In this document: piece by piece, positions 1-7,182 of the stretch
Numbering within the stretch: the stretch's first letter is position 1
Layout of the letters: the number at the start of each line of letters is the position of its first letter
Assembly (NCBI GenBank): GCA_046590575.1
Contig: JBKJUS010000014.1
Span: forward strand, 1 to 23,857
Reading direction: 5' to 3'
Origin: DATLNF01 sp046590575
GTDB taxonomy: Bacteria > Actinomycetota > Actinomycetes > BP-191
Length of the DNA stretch: 23,857 bases
The notes under the pieces: model-generated
Database searches by the model: none
Seen by the model: only the letters and a program-made list of their open reading frames with translations
Told to the model about the DNA's origin: nothing
Made by a program: the position numbers and the translations under genes

Positions 1-132
1 GGGATGCTCGGCGGCATCAACGCAGTGATCGTCGGCAACTACCTGACCACCCTCGGCCGGGATCCGACCGAAGACCTCGCCATGCTGGAGCGGCTCAAGA
101 TGCCCGTGAAGGCACTCGGCGCAACGTTGTGA
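1..132 (+). CDS. bioB: Biotin synthase, C-terminal end (partial)
   Basis: The window opens inside this gene, and 43 codons and a TGA remain. The visible peptide contains GGINAVIVGNYLTTLGR followed by a DLAMLERLKMPV-type tail, which is the C-terminal signature of biotin synthase. BioB is a radical-SAM enzyme that inserts sulfur into dethiobiotin in the last step of biotin synthesis. The radical-SAM cysteines lie outside the window, so catalytic integrity cannot be judged. A BsaP gene about 1 kb downstream supports the call, because actinobacterial BioB proteins depend on that partner. Confidence 0.93.
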   Translation, partial: GMLGGINAVIVGNYLTTLGRDPTEDLAMLERLKMPVKALGATL

Positions 133-146
133 GCAAGACTCGGCGA

Positions 147-248
147 CTAAGCGCACGACCGCAGGAGCGCGAAGAGGATCAAGCTGCCGACGACGGATAG
201 CGCGATCGAGCCAGCGCAGCCCAGTCGGTTCGAGAAGAAGAGGAACAT
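147..248 (-). CDS. 33-residue single-span membrane peptide
   Basis: A short reverse-strand reading frame of 33 codons starts with ATG, preceded by a GGAGGAG ribosome binding site 7 nt upstream. The peptide begins MFLFFSNRLGCAGS and continues with one hydrophobic helix (SIALSVVGSLILFALL) ending in a short RSCA tail. This fits a tiny membrane protein with a conserved-looking N-terminal SNRLGC motif. I recall similar very short actinobacterial hypothetical proteins but know no function. It is convergent with bioB, with 14 nt between the stops. The strong Shine-Dalgarno and the clean hydrophobic pattern argue that it is real. It is often missed because of its length. Confidence 0.7.
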   Translation of the reverse strand: MFLFFSNRLGCAGSIALSVVGSLILFALLRSCA

Positions 249-296
249 GCGGCGTCTCCTCCCCAGAGCCCTGCACCGCCAACCTCACTGGTAGCC

Positions 297-785
297 ATGA
301 CATTCGTCGTTCGCACCGCCCGAGCGGAGGAGTACGCCGACATCGGGGAGCTGACCGCAACGGTCTACCGCGCGCTGCGCGGCGAGTCGCTCGGCGAGTA
401 CGAAGCGGAGCTGCGTGACGTCGCCCACCGCGCTGCCGAGGCTGAGGTGCTCGTCGCCGTAGACGACACCGGCGTACTCCTCGGCTCGGTCGCCTTCGCC
501 ACCTTCGGTAGCCCATACGCCGAGCAGGCAACACCCGGCGACGCGGTCTTTCGCATGCTCGCCGTCTCCTCCGCCGCACGTCGCCAAGGCGCCGGCGAAG
601 CGCTCGTCCAGGCCTGCATCGACCGGGCCCGGGCGCTCGGTCTCACGAGGCTGCTGCTCTCGACCCAGGCGTATATGCGAGACGCGCACCGGCTCTACGA
701 GCGGATGGGTTTTACCAGGACCCCGGACCGCGACTGGACCGTCCGGCCAGGCATCGACCTGATCACCTACGCGCTCGACCTCTGA
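297..785 (+). CDS. GNAT-family N-acetyltransferase
   Basis: This 162-residue protein has the single-domain GNAT fold that transfers an acetyl group from acetyl-CoA to an amine. The N-terminal strand is VVRTARAEEYADI. The central strand FRMLAVSSAARRQGAGEALV carries the acetyl-CoA pyrophosphate-binding motif A (R-R-Q-G-A-G). The C-terminal part has DAHRLYERMGFTRT, the usual motif B. The substrate cannot be predicted. No clear ribosome binding site precedes the ATG. It is convergent with the thioesterase gene, with only 6 nt between the stop codons. Confidence 0.88.
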   Translation: MTFVVRTARAEEYADIGELTATVYRALRGESLGEYEAELRDVAHRAAEAEVLVAVDDTGVLLGSVAFATFGSPYAEQATPGDAVFRMLAVSSAARRQGAGEALVQACIDRARALGLTRLLLSTQAYMRDAHRLYERMGFTRTPDRDWTVRPGIDLITYALDL

Positions 786-791
786 GCCGTG

Positions 792-1178
792 TCAGGCACC
801 GACCCCGGCGGCGCGCAGGAAACGCTCGCGGGTGACCAGCACTCGCTGCACCTCACCCCTGGCCACGGTGCGCTCCTCGTCCTGCACCCGCACTCCGAAG
901 ACCAGGCGCCGGCCGTCGACCGACTCCAGCACTGCGTCGACCCGAACCGTGGCACCAACCGGAGTCGGGGCCACGTGGTCGACGTGCACCCGGGTGCCGA
1001 CGGTCGTCATGTCGACCGGTATATGAGCGAGCACCGCCGCGCAGGTGGCCTGTTCGGCCAGCGCAATGACCCGCGGCGTACCGAGCACGGCAACGTCGCC
1101 GGAGCCGAGAGCGGTGGCAGTGTCTGCGGCCAGCACGGTGTAGGAGAACGACGCATGGAGGCCGGGCTCGAGCGGCAT
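792..1178 (-). CDS. Hot-dog thioesterase, FlK-like
   Basis: The 128-residue protein is a single hot-dog domain of the fluoroacetyl-CoA thioesterase (FlK) type. Residues matching the FlK Thr/Glu/His catalytic triad are visible as T34 (LGTPRV), E42 (LAEQAT) and H68 (VDHVAP), counted from the ATG chosen here. It probably hydrolyses a small acyl-CoA, but the true substrate is unknown. A GTG 11 codons upstream (1211) would add a tail with no similarity to the family, so the ATG at 1178 is preferred; neither start has a good ribosome binding site. The start overlaps the divergent BsaP start (ATG at 1177), so both promoters must lie inside the opposing genes or share a few bases. Confidence 0.8.
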   Translation of the reverse strand: MPLEPGLHASFSYTVLAADTATALGSGDVAVLGTPRVIALAEQATCAAVLAHIPVDMTTVGTRVHVDHVAPTPVGATVRVDAVLESVDGRRLVFGVRVQDEERTVARGEVQRVLVTRERFLRAAGVGA

Positions 1179-1392
1179 GACGCTAGCGTACGGCGCCGTG
1201 GACGATCGCACTCAGAGCTTCTGTGACCGCTGTGGCGGACCGGCTGACAAGGACGACCACGCGGCGTGCACACTCGCCCGCGAGCTCGAGCCACCGCGCT
1301 ACTGCACGCTGTGCGGCCGCCGGATGACCGTGCAGGTCACGCCCGCGGGCTGGATAGCCCGGTGCTACGAGCACGGGGAGATCGAAGGCTAG
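1177..1392 (+). CDS. bsaP: Biotin synthase auxiliary protein BsaP
   Basis: This 71-residue Cys-rich protein contains CDRCGGP, DHAAC, then PPRYCTLCGRRMTVQVTP and GWIARCYEHG, giving two CxxC pairs plus further single cysteines. The PPRYC-x2-CGRRM...VTP-x-GW-x-ARC-x2-HG pattern matches the small protein described as necessary for BioB activity in mycobacteria, thought to carry an iron-sulfur cluster. Its position close to bioB supports this. A GTG at 1198 is an alternative start that would remove seven residues without touching any cysteine. The stop is 5 nt from the convergent pilT stop. The family assignment is from recognised motif layout, without a database search. Confidence 0.82.
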   Translation: MTLAYGAVDDRTQSFCDRCGGPADKDDHAACTLARELEPPRYCTLCGRRMTVQVTPAGWIARCYEHGEIEG

Positions 1393-1397
1393 AGGCC

Positions 1398-2477
1398 CTA
1401 AGCGACGAGGCCGAGACGGCGCAGCTCGACGGTGAGGTCGTGCGGACTCGTGGACGCGGCCATCGCGTCGTCGAGCGTCACCACGCCATCGCGGATGAGG
1501 GCGACGAGGTGCTGGTCGAAGGACTGCATGCCGTAGTAGGCGCCCTCCGCGACGAGCCCAGGGATCGTCGAGGTCTTGTCAGGGTCGGCGATCGCGTCGG
1601 CGATGCGGCCGGTGTTGATGGCGATTTCCATGGCGACGCAGCGCCCCTCACCGTCCGCCCGCGGCACCAAGCGCTGGCAAATGATGCCGCGCAGCGAGCC
1701 AGCCAGCGCAAGGCGTACTTGCTTCTGCTCGTGCGGCGGGAAAAAGTCGATGACCCGGTTGATCGTCTCCGCCGCGTCAGTGGTGTGCAGCGTGGACATC
1801 ACGAAGTGACCGGTCTCCGCGGCGGCCAAGGCGGCCTTGACGGTCTCCATGTCTCGCATCTCGCCGACGAGGATGACGTCGGGGTCCTGACGCATCGCGG
1901 CGCGCAACGCGACCTGAAAGTCCTCGGTGTCGACGCGCACCTCGCGCTGGTTGATCATCGACATCTTGTCGAAGTGCAGCACCTCGATCGGGTCCTCGAT
2001 GGTCACGACGTGGACCTCGCGGTGCTCGTTGACGTGGTCGATCATGCCGGCGAGGGTCGTGGTCTTCCCGGAGCCGGTCGGCCCGGTCACCAGGACCAGA
2101 CCGCGGGGTTCGAGCGCCAGGGAGCCGAGCACCGGCGGTAGACCGAGATCGCTGAGCGGGATCGCACCGACGGAAACTTTACGGAAGACCAGCCCCGCCG
2201 ATCCGCGCGACCGGAAGGCGTTGACCCGGAACCGGCCCACCCCGACGATGGAGTAGGCGAAGTCGGCCTCGTTCGTACGACGGAAGCTTTCAACGAGGTC
2301 ACCGCGCAAGACCTCGGCGACCATCGTCTCAGTGTCCGCGGCTGTGAGGTCACGGGTCTGCAGCTTGCGCAGGCGGCCGTCGATCCGCACGCGGGGTGGC
2401 GACCCGACCTTGCAGTGCAGGTCAGAGCCACCGGACTCGACGAGAGCCTTGAGGAAGGGCTCGATGGTGTTGGCCAC
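1398..2477 (-). CDS. pilT: PilT-type twitching motility ATPase
   Basis: A 359-residue hexameric secretion-type ATPase of the PilT retraction-motor family. The N-terminal PAS-like domain starts MANTIEPFLKALVESGGSDL and has the SDLH-K-G-PP-RI-G pattern. The RecA-like core has Walker A GPTGSGKTT (132-140), the Asp box VHVVTIEDPIE (155-165), Walker B VILVGEMRD (201-209) and the His box GHFVMSTLHTTDA (223-235). The length matches PilT. The GTG start has GGGAG 6 nt upstream. No pilB, pilC or pilin gene is in view, so this is an orphan retraction ATPase here. PilT depolymerises type IV pili for twitching or DNA uptake; the pilus genes may be elsewhere. Confidence 0.93.
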   Translation of the reverse strand: MANTIEPFLKALVESGGSDLHCKVGSPPRVRIDGRLRKLQTRDLTAADTETMVAEVLRGDLVESFRRTNEADFAYSIVGVGRFRVNAFRSRGSAGLVFRKVSVGAIPLSDLGLPPVLGSLALEPRGLVLVTGPTGSGKTTTLAGMIDHVNEHREVHVVTIEDPIEVLHFDKMSMINQREVRVDTEDFQVALRAAMRQDPDVILVGEMRDMETVKAALAAAETGHFVMSTLHTTDAAETINRVIDFFPPHEQKQVRLALAGSLRGIICQRLVPRADGEGRCVAMEIAINTGRIADAIADPDKTSTIPGLVAEGAYYGMQSFDQHLVALIRDGVVTLDDAMAASTSPHDLTVELRRLGLVA

Positions 2478-2543
2478 GTGGACTCCCGATCGGCATGCCG
2501 ACGGACGACTCGGACGTCATTCGCCGAGGACGCCACGACAGCG

Positions 2544-2572
2544 GCCTCGTCTGAAGTCTCGGCCGACGAGGC
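2544..2572 (-). terminator. Possible hairpin between the biotin carrier gene and pilT
   Basis: GCCTCGTC (2544-2551) is complementary to GACGAGGC (2565-2572) with a 13-nt loop, in the 134-nt gap between the biotin carrier stop and the pilT start. There is no T tract, so it could be an intrinsic-like terminator of the accC operon or a leader structure of pilT. A second short palindrome, CGGCATGCCG, lies nearer the pilT start. Confidence 0.35.
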
Positions 2573-2611
2573 ATCAGCCTTGACCTCGGGGCTCGAGATT
2601 CCTGGGCCGAC

Positions 2612-2827
2612 CTACTCGATGACAGCGATCACGTCGCCCTCCTGGACGACGTCACCCTCCGCGACTTTCAACTCGGCGACGCGCCCGCCCAGCTCCGTGA
2701 TGACCGGGATCTCCATCTTCATCGACTCGAGAATCACGAGGGTGTCGCCTTCGGCGACCTCGTCGCCCTGGGCTACCACGATCTTCCAGACGTTGGCCAC
2801 CATTTCGGCGACGACGTGCTCAGCCAC
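2612..2827 (-). CDS. Biotin carrier protein, TB7.3-like
   Basis: The 71-residue protein is a single biotinyl domain. The biotin attachment site is ESMKMEIPV, with the modified lysine between the two methionines, flanked by GDTLVIL and KVAEGDVVQEGDVIAVIE. Length and sequence match the stand-alone mycobacterial biotinylated protein TB7.3. I chose the GTG at 2827, giving AEHVVAEMVANV, because GAGGGAG lies about 5 nt upstream and the family starts here; the ATG at 2860 would add 11 residues. It follows the crotonase gene by 73 nt in the accC operon and probably carries CO2 from AccC to an acyl-CoA carboxyltransferase not encoded here. Confidence 0.9.
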   Translation of the reverse strand: MAEHVVAEMVANVWKIVVAQGDEVAEGDTLVILESMKMEIPVITELGGRVAELKVAEGDVVQEGDVIAVIE

Positions 2828-2900
2828 GGCTGCTCCCTCGCGATCAGTGCGTAGCGCCATCCTGCCACGCCAGCGGCGGTCTAATCCGTAGCGCCGGCCC

Positions 2901-3683
2901 TCAGCGGCCGGTCCACCGCGGCGGCCGCTTGCCGAGGAAAGCGCTGACGCCCTCCGCCGCGTCCTGCGTCGTCGCCAGCAAGGACAGCTGTGCCAGCATC
3001 GCGTTTAGCGCCACGGGCAGCGAGGACTCGAGCGCAGCGCGGAATGCGGCCTTGCCTAGACGGACAGCGACCGGGGGCTTGCCCGCGAGCTCGGCGACCA
3101 GCCCGTCGACCTCGACGTCGAGCGACGCGACTGGAACCACCCGCGAGACAAGTCCCATGTCGAGCGCCTCCGCCGCCGGGACCCGACGAGCCGAGAGCAT
3201 CATCTCCATCGCGCGTTTCGGGCTCACGTGCCGTCCGAGCAGCGCCGAGACCATGAACGGCCACAGGCCGAGGTCCACCTCCGGCAGGCCGAAGGCGGCG
3301 TCGTCGGCGGCGACCACCAGATCACATCCGAGCACGAGCCCCACCCCCCCGGCCAGGCAGAGGCCCTGCACGCGGGCAACCACCGGCACCGGGCAGTCCT
3401 GCATCGCCAGGATCACCTCGCGGAGCAGGCCGCGGCCCTCGTGCACCTCGAGTCCGGTCGCGTCGGGGGCCATCTGCACGAGATCGGCCCCGGAGCAGAA
3501 CACCCGGTCGCCCGCGCTGCTCACCACCACGACCCGGGCGTCACCGAGGTCGGCGAAGGCAGCGAGCATGCCGCGCAGGACCTCACTGCTGAGCGCGTTG
3601 CGTTTGTCCTCGCGGTCGACGTGCAGGCGCAGGACTGCACCGTCCCGGCGTACGTCGAGATCGCTTGCTGCCCGGTCGCTCAC
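2901..3683 (-). CDS. Enoyl-CoA hydratase/isomerase-family protein
   Basis: A 260-residue crotonase-fold protein acting on acyl-CoA thioesters. The N-terminal REDKRNALSSE, the oxyanion-hole segment FCSGADL (62-68), AGGVGLVLGCDLVVA (111-125) and FGLPEVDLGLWP (131-142) are all recognisable. E135 matches the second catalytic glutamate of crotonase, but the position of the first (rat Glu144) is glycine (G115 in GGVG). It may therefore be a hydratase subtype using one acid, an isomerase or another crotonase activity. The GTG start overlaps the accC stop by 4 nt (GTGA), implying translational coupling with the biotin carboxylase. This suggests a branched-chain or related acyl-CoA pathway, but the substrate is not determinable. 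Confidence 0.85.
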   Translation of the reverse strand: MSDRAASDLDVRRDGAVLRLHVDREDKRNALSSEVLRGMLAAFADLGDARVVVVSSAGDRVFCSGADLVQMAPDATGLEVHEGRGLLREVILAMQDCPVPVVARVQGLCLAGGVGLVLGCDLVVAADDAAFGLPEVDLGLWPFMVSALLGRHVSPKRAMEMMLSARRVPAAEALDMGLVSRVVPVASLDVEVDGLVAELAGKPPVAVRLGKAAFRAALESSLPVALNAMLAQLSLLATTQDAAEGVSAFLGKRPPRWTGR

Positions 3684-5026
3684 TTCTTGGCCCGCATCCG
3701 CTCGACCAGCCGAGTGTCGTAGTCCCCGCTCGCGAACTCGGCGTTGCCGAGTAGCTCGAGGAAGAACGGCAGATTGTTCTTGGGGCCGCTGATCTGGAAC
3801 GACTCGACCGCCTCGCGCGCACGGACCAGAGCCGCTTCACGATTGTCCGCGTGGACGCACAGCTTGGCCATCAGCGGGTCGTAATAGGGGGTGACGGTGT
3901 CGCCCTCGGCATAGCCGGCATCGACCCGGATGCCCTCACCAGCCGGCTCGCGCCACACGCTGATCTCACCGGGTCCGGGCAGAAAGCGCACGGGGTCCTC
4001 GGCGTACACGCGCATCTCGATCGCGTGGCCGGCCGGGCTGATCGCGTCCGGATCGAACCCTGGGCCAAGACCAGCGGCGACGCGCAGCTGCTCAGCCACC
4101 AGGTCCAGCCCGGTCACGAGCTCGGTGATCGGATGTTCGACCTGGAGCCGGGTGTTCATCTCCAGGAAGACGAAGTCGCCGTCGGCCACCAAGCACTCGA
4201 CGGTGCCGGCGTTGCGATAGCCCACCGCCTCGCCGGCCTTCACGGCGGCAGCGAGCAGCCGGGCCCGCAATGGCTCATCGACGCCCGGGGACGGGGTCTC
4301 CTCGACGACCTTTTGGTGCCGACGTTGCACCGAGCAGTCGCGCTCCCCGAGCGCGACCACCCGGCCGTCGGCCAGACCGAGGATCTGCACCTCGACGTGT
4401 CGCGCCTTCGGGAGATAGCGCTCGAGCAGGATCGCCGGGTTGCCGAAGAAGCGCTCCGCGCGAGTGCGAGCCGTCTCAAACGCCGTGCGCAGGGAGCCCT
4501 CGTCCTCCGCCACACTCATCCCGATACCGCCGCCGCCGGCGGTGGCCTTCACCATGAGCGGATAGCCGATGCGCGCGCCTTCGACGACCGCGACCTCGAC
4601 GTCGGAGAGGGGCTCCGGGGTGCCGGCCGCCACCGGCACGCCCGCGGACTCCATCAGGTTGCGGGCGTTGATCTTGTCCCCCATCGCCGTGATGCAGTCC
4701 GGTGACGGGCCGATCCAGACCAGACCTGCTTCCGCCACAGCTTCGGCGAACCGTGCGTTCTCGGAGAGGAATCCATACCCTGGATGGATGGCCTGGGCGC
4801 CGCTCTGTCGCGCGGCCTCGATGACCTTGACGGTGTCGAGGTAGGACTCCGCCGGGGGTGCGGCGCCGAGGAAAACAGCCTCGTCCGCCTCCCGAACATG
4901 CAGGGACTTGGCATCGGCCTCGGAATAGACGGCCACCGCTTTGATGCCCATCTGCTGCGCAGTGCGGATCACCCGACGGGCGATCTCGCCGCGGTTGGCC
5001 ACGAGAATCGTCTCGAACAAGGTCAC
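3680..5026 (-). CDS. accC: Biotin carboxylase subunit of an acyl-CoA carboxylase
   Basis: The 448-residue protein is a stand-alone biotin carboxylase, the same size as E. coli AccC. It carboxylates biotin on a carrier using ATP and bicarbonate. Visible family features are the N-terminal ILVANRGEIARRVIRT, ATP-grasp loop KATAGGGGIGM, the catalytic ERDCSVQRRHQKVVEE and the metal/ATP site EMNTRLQVEHPITE. The C-terminal biotin-carboxylase domain is complete. GTG (5026) is given as start, but a TTG two codons in (5020) would sit 8 nt from AGGAGG, better spacing than the 2 nt to the GTG. It is first in an operon with the crotonase and TB7.3-like genes. No carboxyltransferase subunit is present. Confidence 0.93.
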   Translation of the reverse strand: MTLFETILVANRGEIARRVIRTAQQMGIKAVAVYSEADAKSLHVREADEAVFLGAAPPAESYLDTVKVIEAARQSGAQAIHPGYGFLSENARFAEAVAEAGLVWIGPSPDCITAMGDKINARNLMESAGVPVAAGTPEPLSDVEVAVVEGARIGYPLMVKATAGGGGIGMSVAEDEGSLRTAFETARTRAERFFGNPAILLERYLPKARHVEVQILGLADGRVVALGERDCSVQRRHQKVVEETPSPGVDEPLRARLLAAAVKAGEAVGYRNAGTVECLVADGDFVFLEMNTRLQVEHPITELVTGLDLVAEQLRVAAGLGPGFDPDAISPAGHAIEMRVYAEDPVRFLPGPGEISVWREPAGEGIRVDAGYAEGDTVTPYYDPLMAKLCVHADNREAALVRAREAVESFQISGPKNNLPFFLELLGNAEFASGDYDTRLVERMRAKK

Positions 5027-5110
5027 ACCCTCCTACGCCCCACGGGAGCTACCGTGGCTAGCGACGCCGTGCACCCTATCGAGGCAGAGGAGGTGGGAGA
5101 GATCACCATC

Positions 5111-5704
5111 GTGCTTCTCGTCGTGCTGGCCTCCATCGGCATCGGCTATGCACGCGGCGGATCCCTGACCCGCCTTTCGGCGCTGGATCTGCCGGGGTGG
5201 CCACTCGTCTTCCTCGCTCTGGGGGTGCAAGCGCTGGGAGCTTTTGCCGGCGTGCTCGGACTCGCGCACCCGCAGACGCTGTTTGTGACCGGTCTGGTGC
5301 TCTCCGCGCTGCTGATTACCGTCTTCGTCGTCCGCAACCGACACCTGCGGGGCATGCCGCTCATCGCCGCAGGCTTTCTGCTCAACGCCCTTGCTGTCTC
5401 CGCCAACGGCGCGATGCCGGTGTCCCAATGGGCCGCCGACCGCGTCGGCATCGACCTCAGCGCGCTCACCCGCGGAGAGGACGCCAAGCACGAGATCGCC
5501 GACCGGCGTACGACGCTGCGCCCGATCACCGACGTGATCCCGGCGCCGCTTCCCTTGCCGCGCGGCTCGAACATCGTCTCTGCCGGCGATGTCGTCCTCG
5601 CCGCGGGCATCGGCGTGCTCGTCACCAACGCGATGATCCGTCCGGGCGTCGGCCGTCGTTCGCGCCAGGCGGCCCTCCGGCGGGACGTCAAGCCCCAGGC
5701 CTAG
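5111..5704 (+). CDS. DUF5317-like integral membrane protein
   Basis: The predicted protein has 197 residues and about five membrane spans: a helix at the start (LLVVLASIGIGYARGG), three in the middle (PLVFLALGVQALGAF, LFVTGLVLSALLITVFVV, MPLIAAGFLLNALAVSANG) and one near the C terminus (DVVLAAGIGVLVTNAMI). The ANGAMPVS segment followed by a polar HEIADRRTTLRPITDVIPAPLP loop is what I associate with the actinobacterial DUF5317 family of unknown function. GTG at 5111 is chosen because GGAGAG lies 9 nt upstream. The gene is divergent from accC (84 nt) and convergent with the HD-GYP operon. Confidence 0.72.
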   Translation: MLLVVLASIGIGYARGGSLTRLSALDLPGWPLVFLALGVQALGAFAGVLGLAHPQTLFVTGLVLSALLITVFVVRNRHLRGMPLIAAGFLLNALAVSANGAMPVSQWAADRVGIDLSALTRGEDAKHEIADRRTTLRPITDVIPAPLPLPRGSNIVSAGDVVLAAGIGVLVTNAMIRPGVGRRSRQAALRRDVKPQA

Positions 5705-5814
5705 CCCTCCGCAGCCGACCCTCGGCCGCCCAGACCGCCCGTCACGCCCCGCCTGCCGCGCCCGTCGCGCCCAGCCCGCCCGTCGCGCCCCGCCTGCTCA
5801 TTCACGCCCGCCCC
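5705..5814. repeat. C-rich imperfect tandem repeats in intergenic spacer
   Basis: The spacer between two convergent genes is almost free of A on the plus strand. It consists of degenerate copies of a CGCCCGTCGCGCCC unit, for example CGCCCGTCACGCCCCGCC and CCGCCCGTCGCGCCCCGCC. The copies have no constant spacers, so it is not a CRISPR array. No gene is seen. It runs directly into the large hairpin at 5815-5864. Confidence 0.7.
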
Positions 5815-5864
5815 GTTGTGGGGAGTCTCGCGGTCGTCGTGGCGACCGTGAGGCTCCCCACAAC
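5815..5864. terminator. Large 24-bp hairpin, likely bidirectional terminator or intergenic palindromic repeat
   Basis: The arm at 5815-5838 (GTTGTGGGGAGTCTCGCGGT and four more bases) is complementary to 5841-5864 except at three positions that become G-U pairs in one strand's RNA. The arms are almost contiguous, so the tip must open to form a loop. It lies 25 nt past the stop of the minus-strand HD-GYP gene and 110 nt past the plus-strand gene. There is no T tract. It could end transcription from both sides or be a member of a dispersed palindromic repeat family. Confidence 0.7.
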
Positions 5865-5889
5865 GAGCAGCGGCGCTACACCCGACGGC

Positions 5890-7182
5890 TCAGAGATCAC
5901 CATTGCGGCGCAAGACCTTGGTGAGCGCCTCGATGACCCGGGGGTCGTACTCGTAGGCCATACCCATGCGCAGCCGCTCCAAGGCGTCCCACGACGCTCG
6001 GGCGCCGCGTGTCTCACGACTTGCGGTGACGAGATCGTCGTACGCCGAGGCGGTCTTGACGATGCGCGACGGCATCGGCACTTCGACGTCGGCGGTTTCG
6101 CGCATCTTGCGGTAGGCGTTGGCCTGGCAGCCGACGATGTGCGCGACGCGGTCCATGGTGCCCGTGGAGCGGATCACTTCAGCGCCGAGCTCGGCGATCC
6201 GGCGGCGCTCCGACGGCGCAACGGTGAGAGTGGAACCGCGAGGGATGGGGTCGGTGAGCGAAAGCTGCCCGATGTCGTGCATCAGCGCGGCGTACTCAAG
6301 GTCGAGGAGGTCCGACTCGGTCATGCCGAACTCACGTCCCATGGCGACGGAGAGATTCATGACCCGCCGGCTGTGGCCGGTCTCGACGTGGCCGCTCACC
6401 TCGGTGACGCGGGAGAGGGCGCGGATCGTCTGCCGGTAGGTGGCAGAGATCGACGCGTACCGGCGGAACGAGAACTGGGTCACGAGCAGAGGGCCCACGA
6501 AGACGAGGAGTGCCCAGAGGCCCAGCTTGGGCACCGAGAGGGCTAGCAGGATGCCGGTCGAGGCCATCGCAGCGCCCAGGCCGAGCTGAGCCTGCACCTC
6601 GTTGCGCAGGCTCGCGAGGTACGGCGCACGCTGGCTCGAGGCGCGCGCCGCCGCGGCGGCAATCGTCGAGACGGCGCCCCCAGCGATCGTGGCGACCGTC
6701 ATCGCGACGATGAGGGCTGTCGACGGTCGACCGAGTGCTTCGCTCGGGTGCGCATCGAGCCACGGACGGAAGATCCAGGCGGTCGCTCCGACGCCGAGCA
6801 GTCGGGTCGCGATGTCCACTGGCCTGGGGTCGCGCTGCAACAACAGGTGGATGACGGCGGCGAGCACGCAACCGGCTGTTGCGACCGTGAGGACGTCGAA
6901 GACGGTATGCGAGGCAACGTCCCCACCGCCGAAGCGCACCAGGAGGGCGTAACCGATCGCCGCTGCACCCCCGATGGGCGCTGCGTCGCGGTCACCGGGT
7001 AGATGGACCCGCAGCAGCTCCCCCACAGCGACCAGCAGGCCAAAGGCGACGGCGGCCAGGTACCCAGCGCTCGAGGGCTCCGTGCGGTCGACCATGACCG
7101 AGGCGGAAGTGGCCACGGCGGCCAACCCCGCGACCGCGATCAGCAGAAGACGCCGGAACACGACCGGGTCAGTGCTCTGCAT
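5890..7182 (-). CDS. Membrane-anchored degenerate HD-GYP domain protein
   Basis: The 430-residue protein has an N-terminal half of about seven to eight membrane spans (to about residue 237) and a C-terminal HD-type domain. The first half of that domain is recognisable: HVETGHSRRVMNLSVAMGREFGM and LMHDIGQLSL with H302 and D303. The HHE...GYP region that defines HD-GYP phosphodiesterases is replaced by HIVGCQANAYRKMRE (348-362), and the HDxGK lysine is Q. It is therefore probably not an active c-di-GMP hydrolase and may be a regulatory or ligand-sensing partner of the intact upstream enzyme. The ATG has GGAGG 6 nt upstream and lies inside the last 14 nt of the upstream gene, indicating coupling. 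Confidence 0.85.
   Translation of the reverse strand: MQSTDPVVFRRLLLIAVAGLAAVATSASVMVDRTEPSSAGYLAAVAFGLLVAVGELLRVHLPGDRDAAPIGGAAAIGYALLVRFGGGDVASHTVFDVLTVATAGCVLAAVIHLLLQRDPRPVDIATRLLGVGATAWIFRPWLDAHPSEALGRPSTALIVAMTVATIAGGAVSTIAAAAARASSQRAPYLASLRNEVQAQLGLGAAMASTGILLALSVPKLGLWALLVFVGPLLVTQFSFRRYASISATYRQTIRALSRVTEVSGHVETGHSRRVMNLSVAMGREFGMTESDLLDLEYAALMHDIGQLSLTDPIPRGSTLTVAPSERRRIAELGAEVIRSTGTMDRVAHIVGCQANAYRKMRETADVEVPMPSRIVKTASAYDDLVTASRETRGARASWDALERLRMGMAYEYDPRVIEALTKVLRRNGDL

Noticed and set aside
1266..2141. Long plus-strand open frame opposite pilT
   Set aside because: It lies antisense to a gene with complete PilT motifs, has low-complexity Arg/Asp/His-rich composition and no ribosome binding site. 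It is a by-product of high GC content.
5705..5814. CRISPR array
   Set aside because: The repeat units are short, degenerate and contiguous, with no regular unique spacers and no cas genes nearby.
5197..6546. 449-codon plus-strand open frame
   Set aside because: It runs out of frame through the DUF5317-like gene, the C-rich repeats and the hairpin, and then antisense to an HD-GYP gene. The composition is Arg/Pro-rich.
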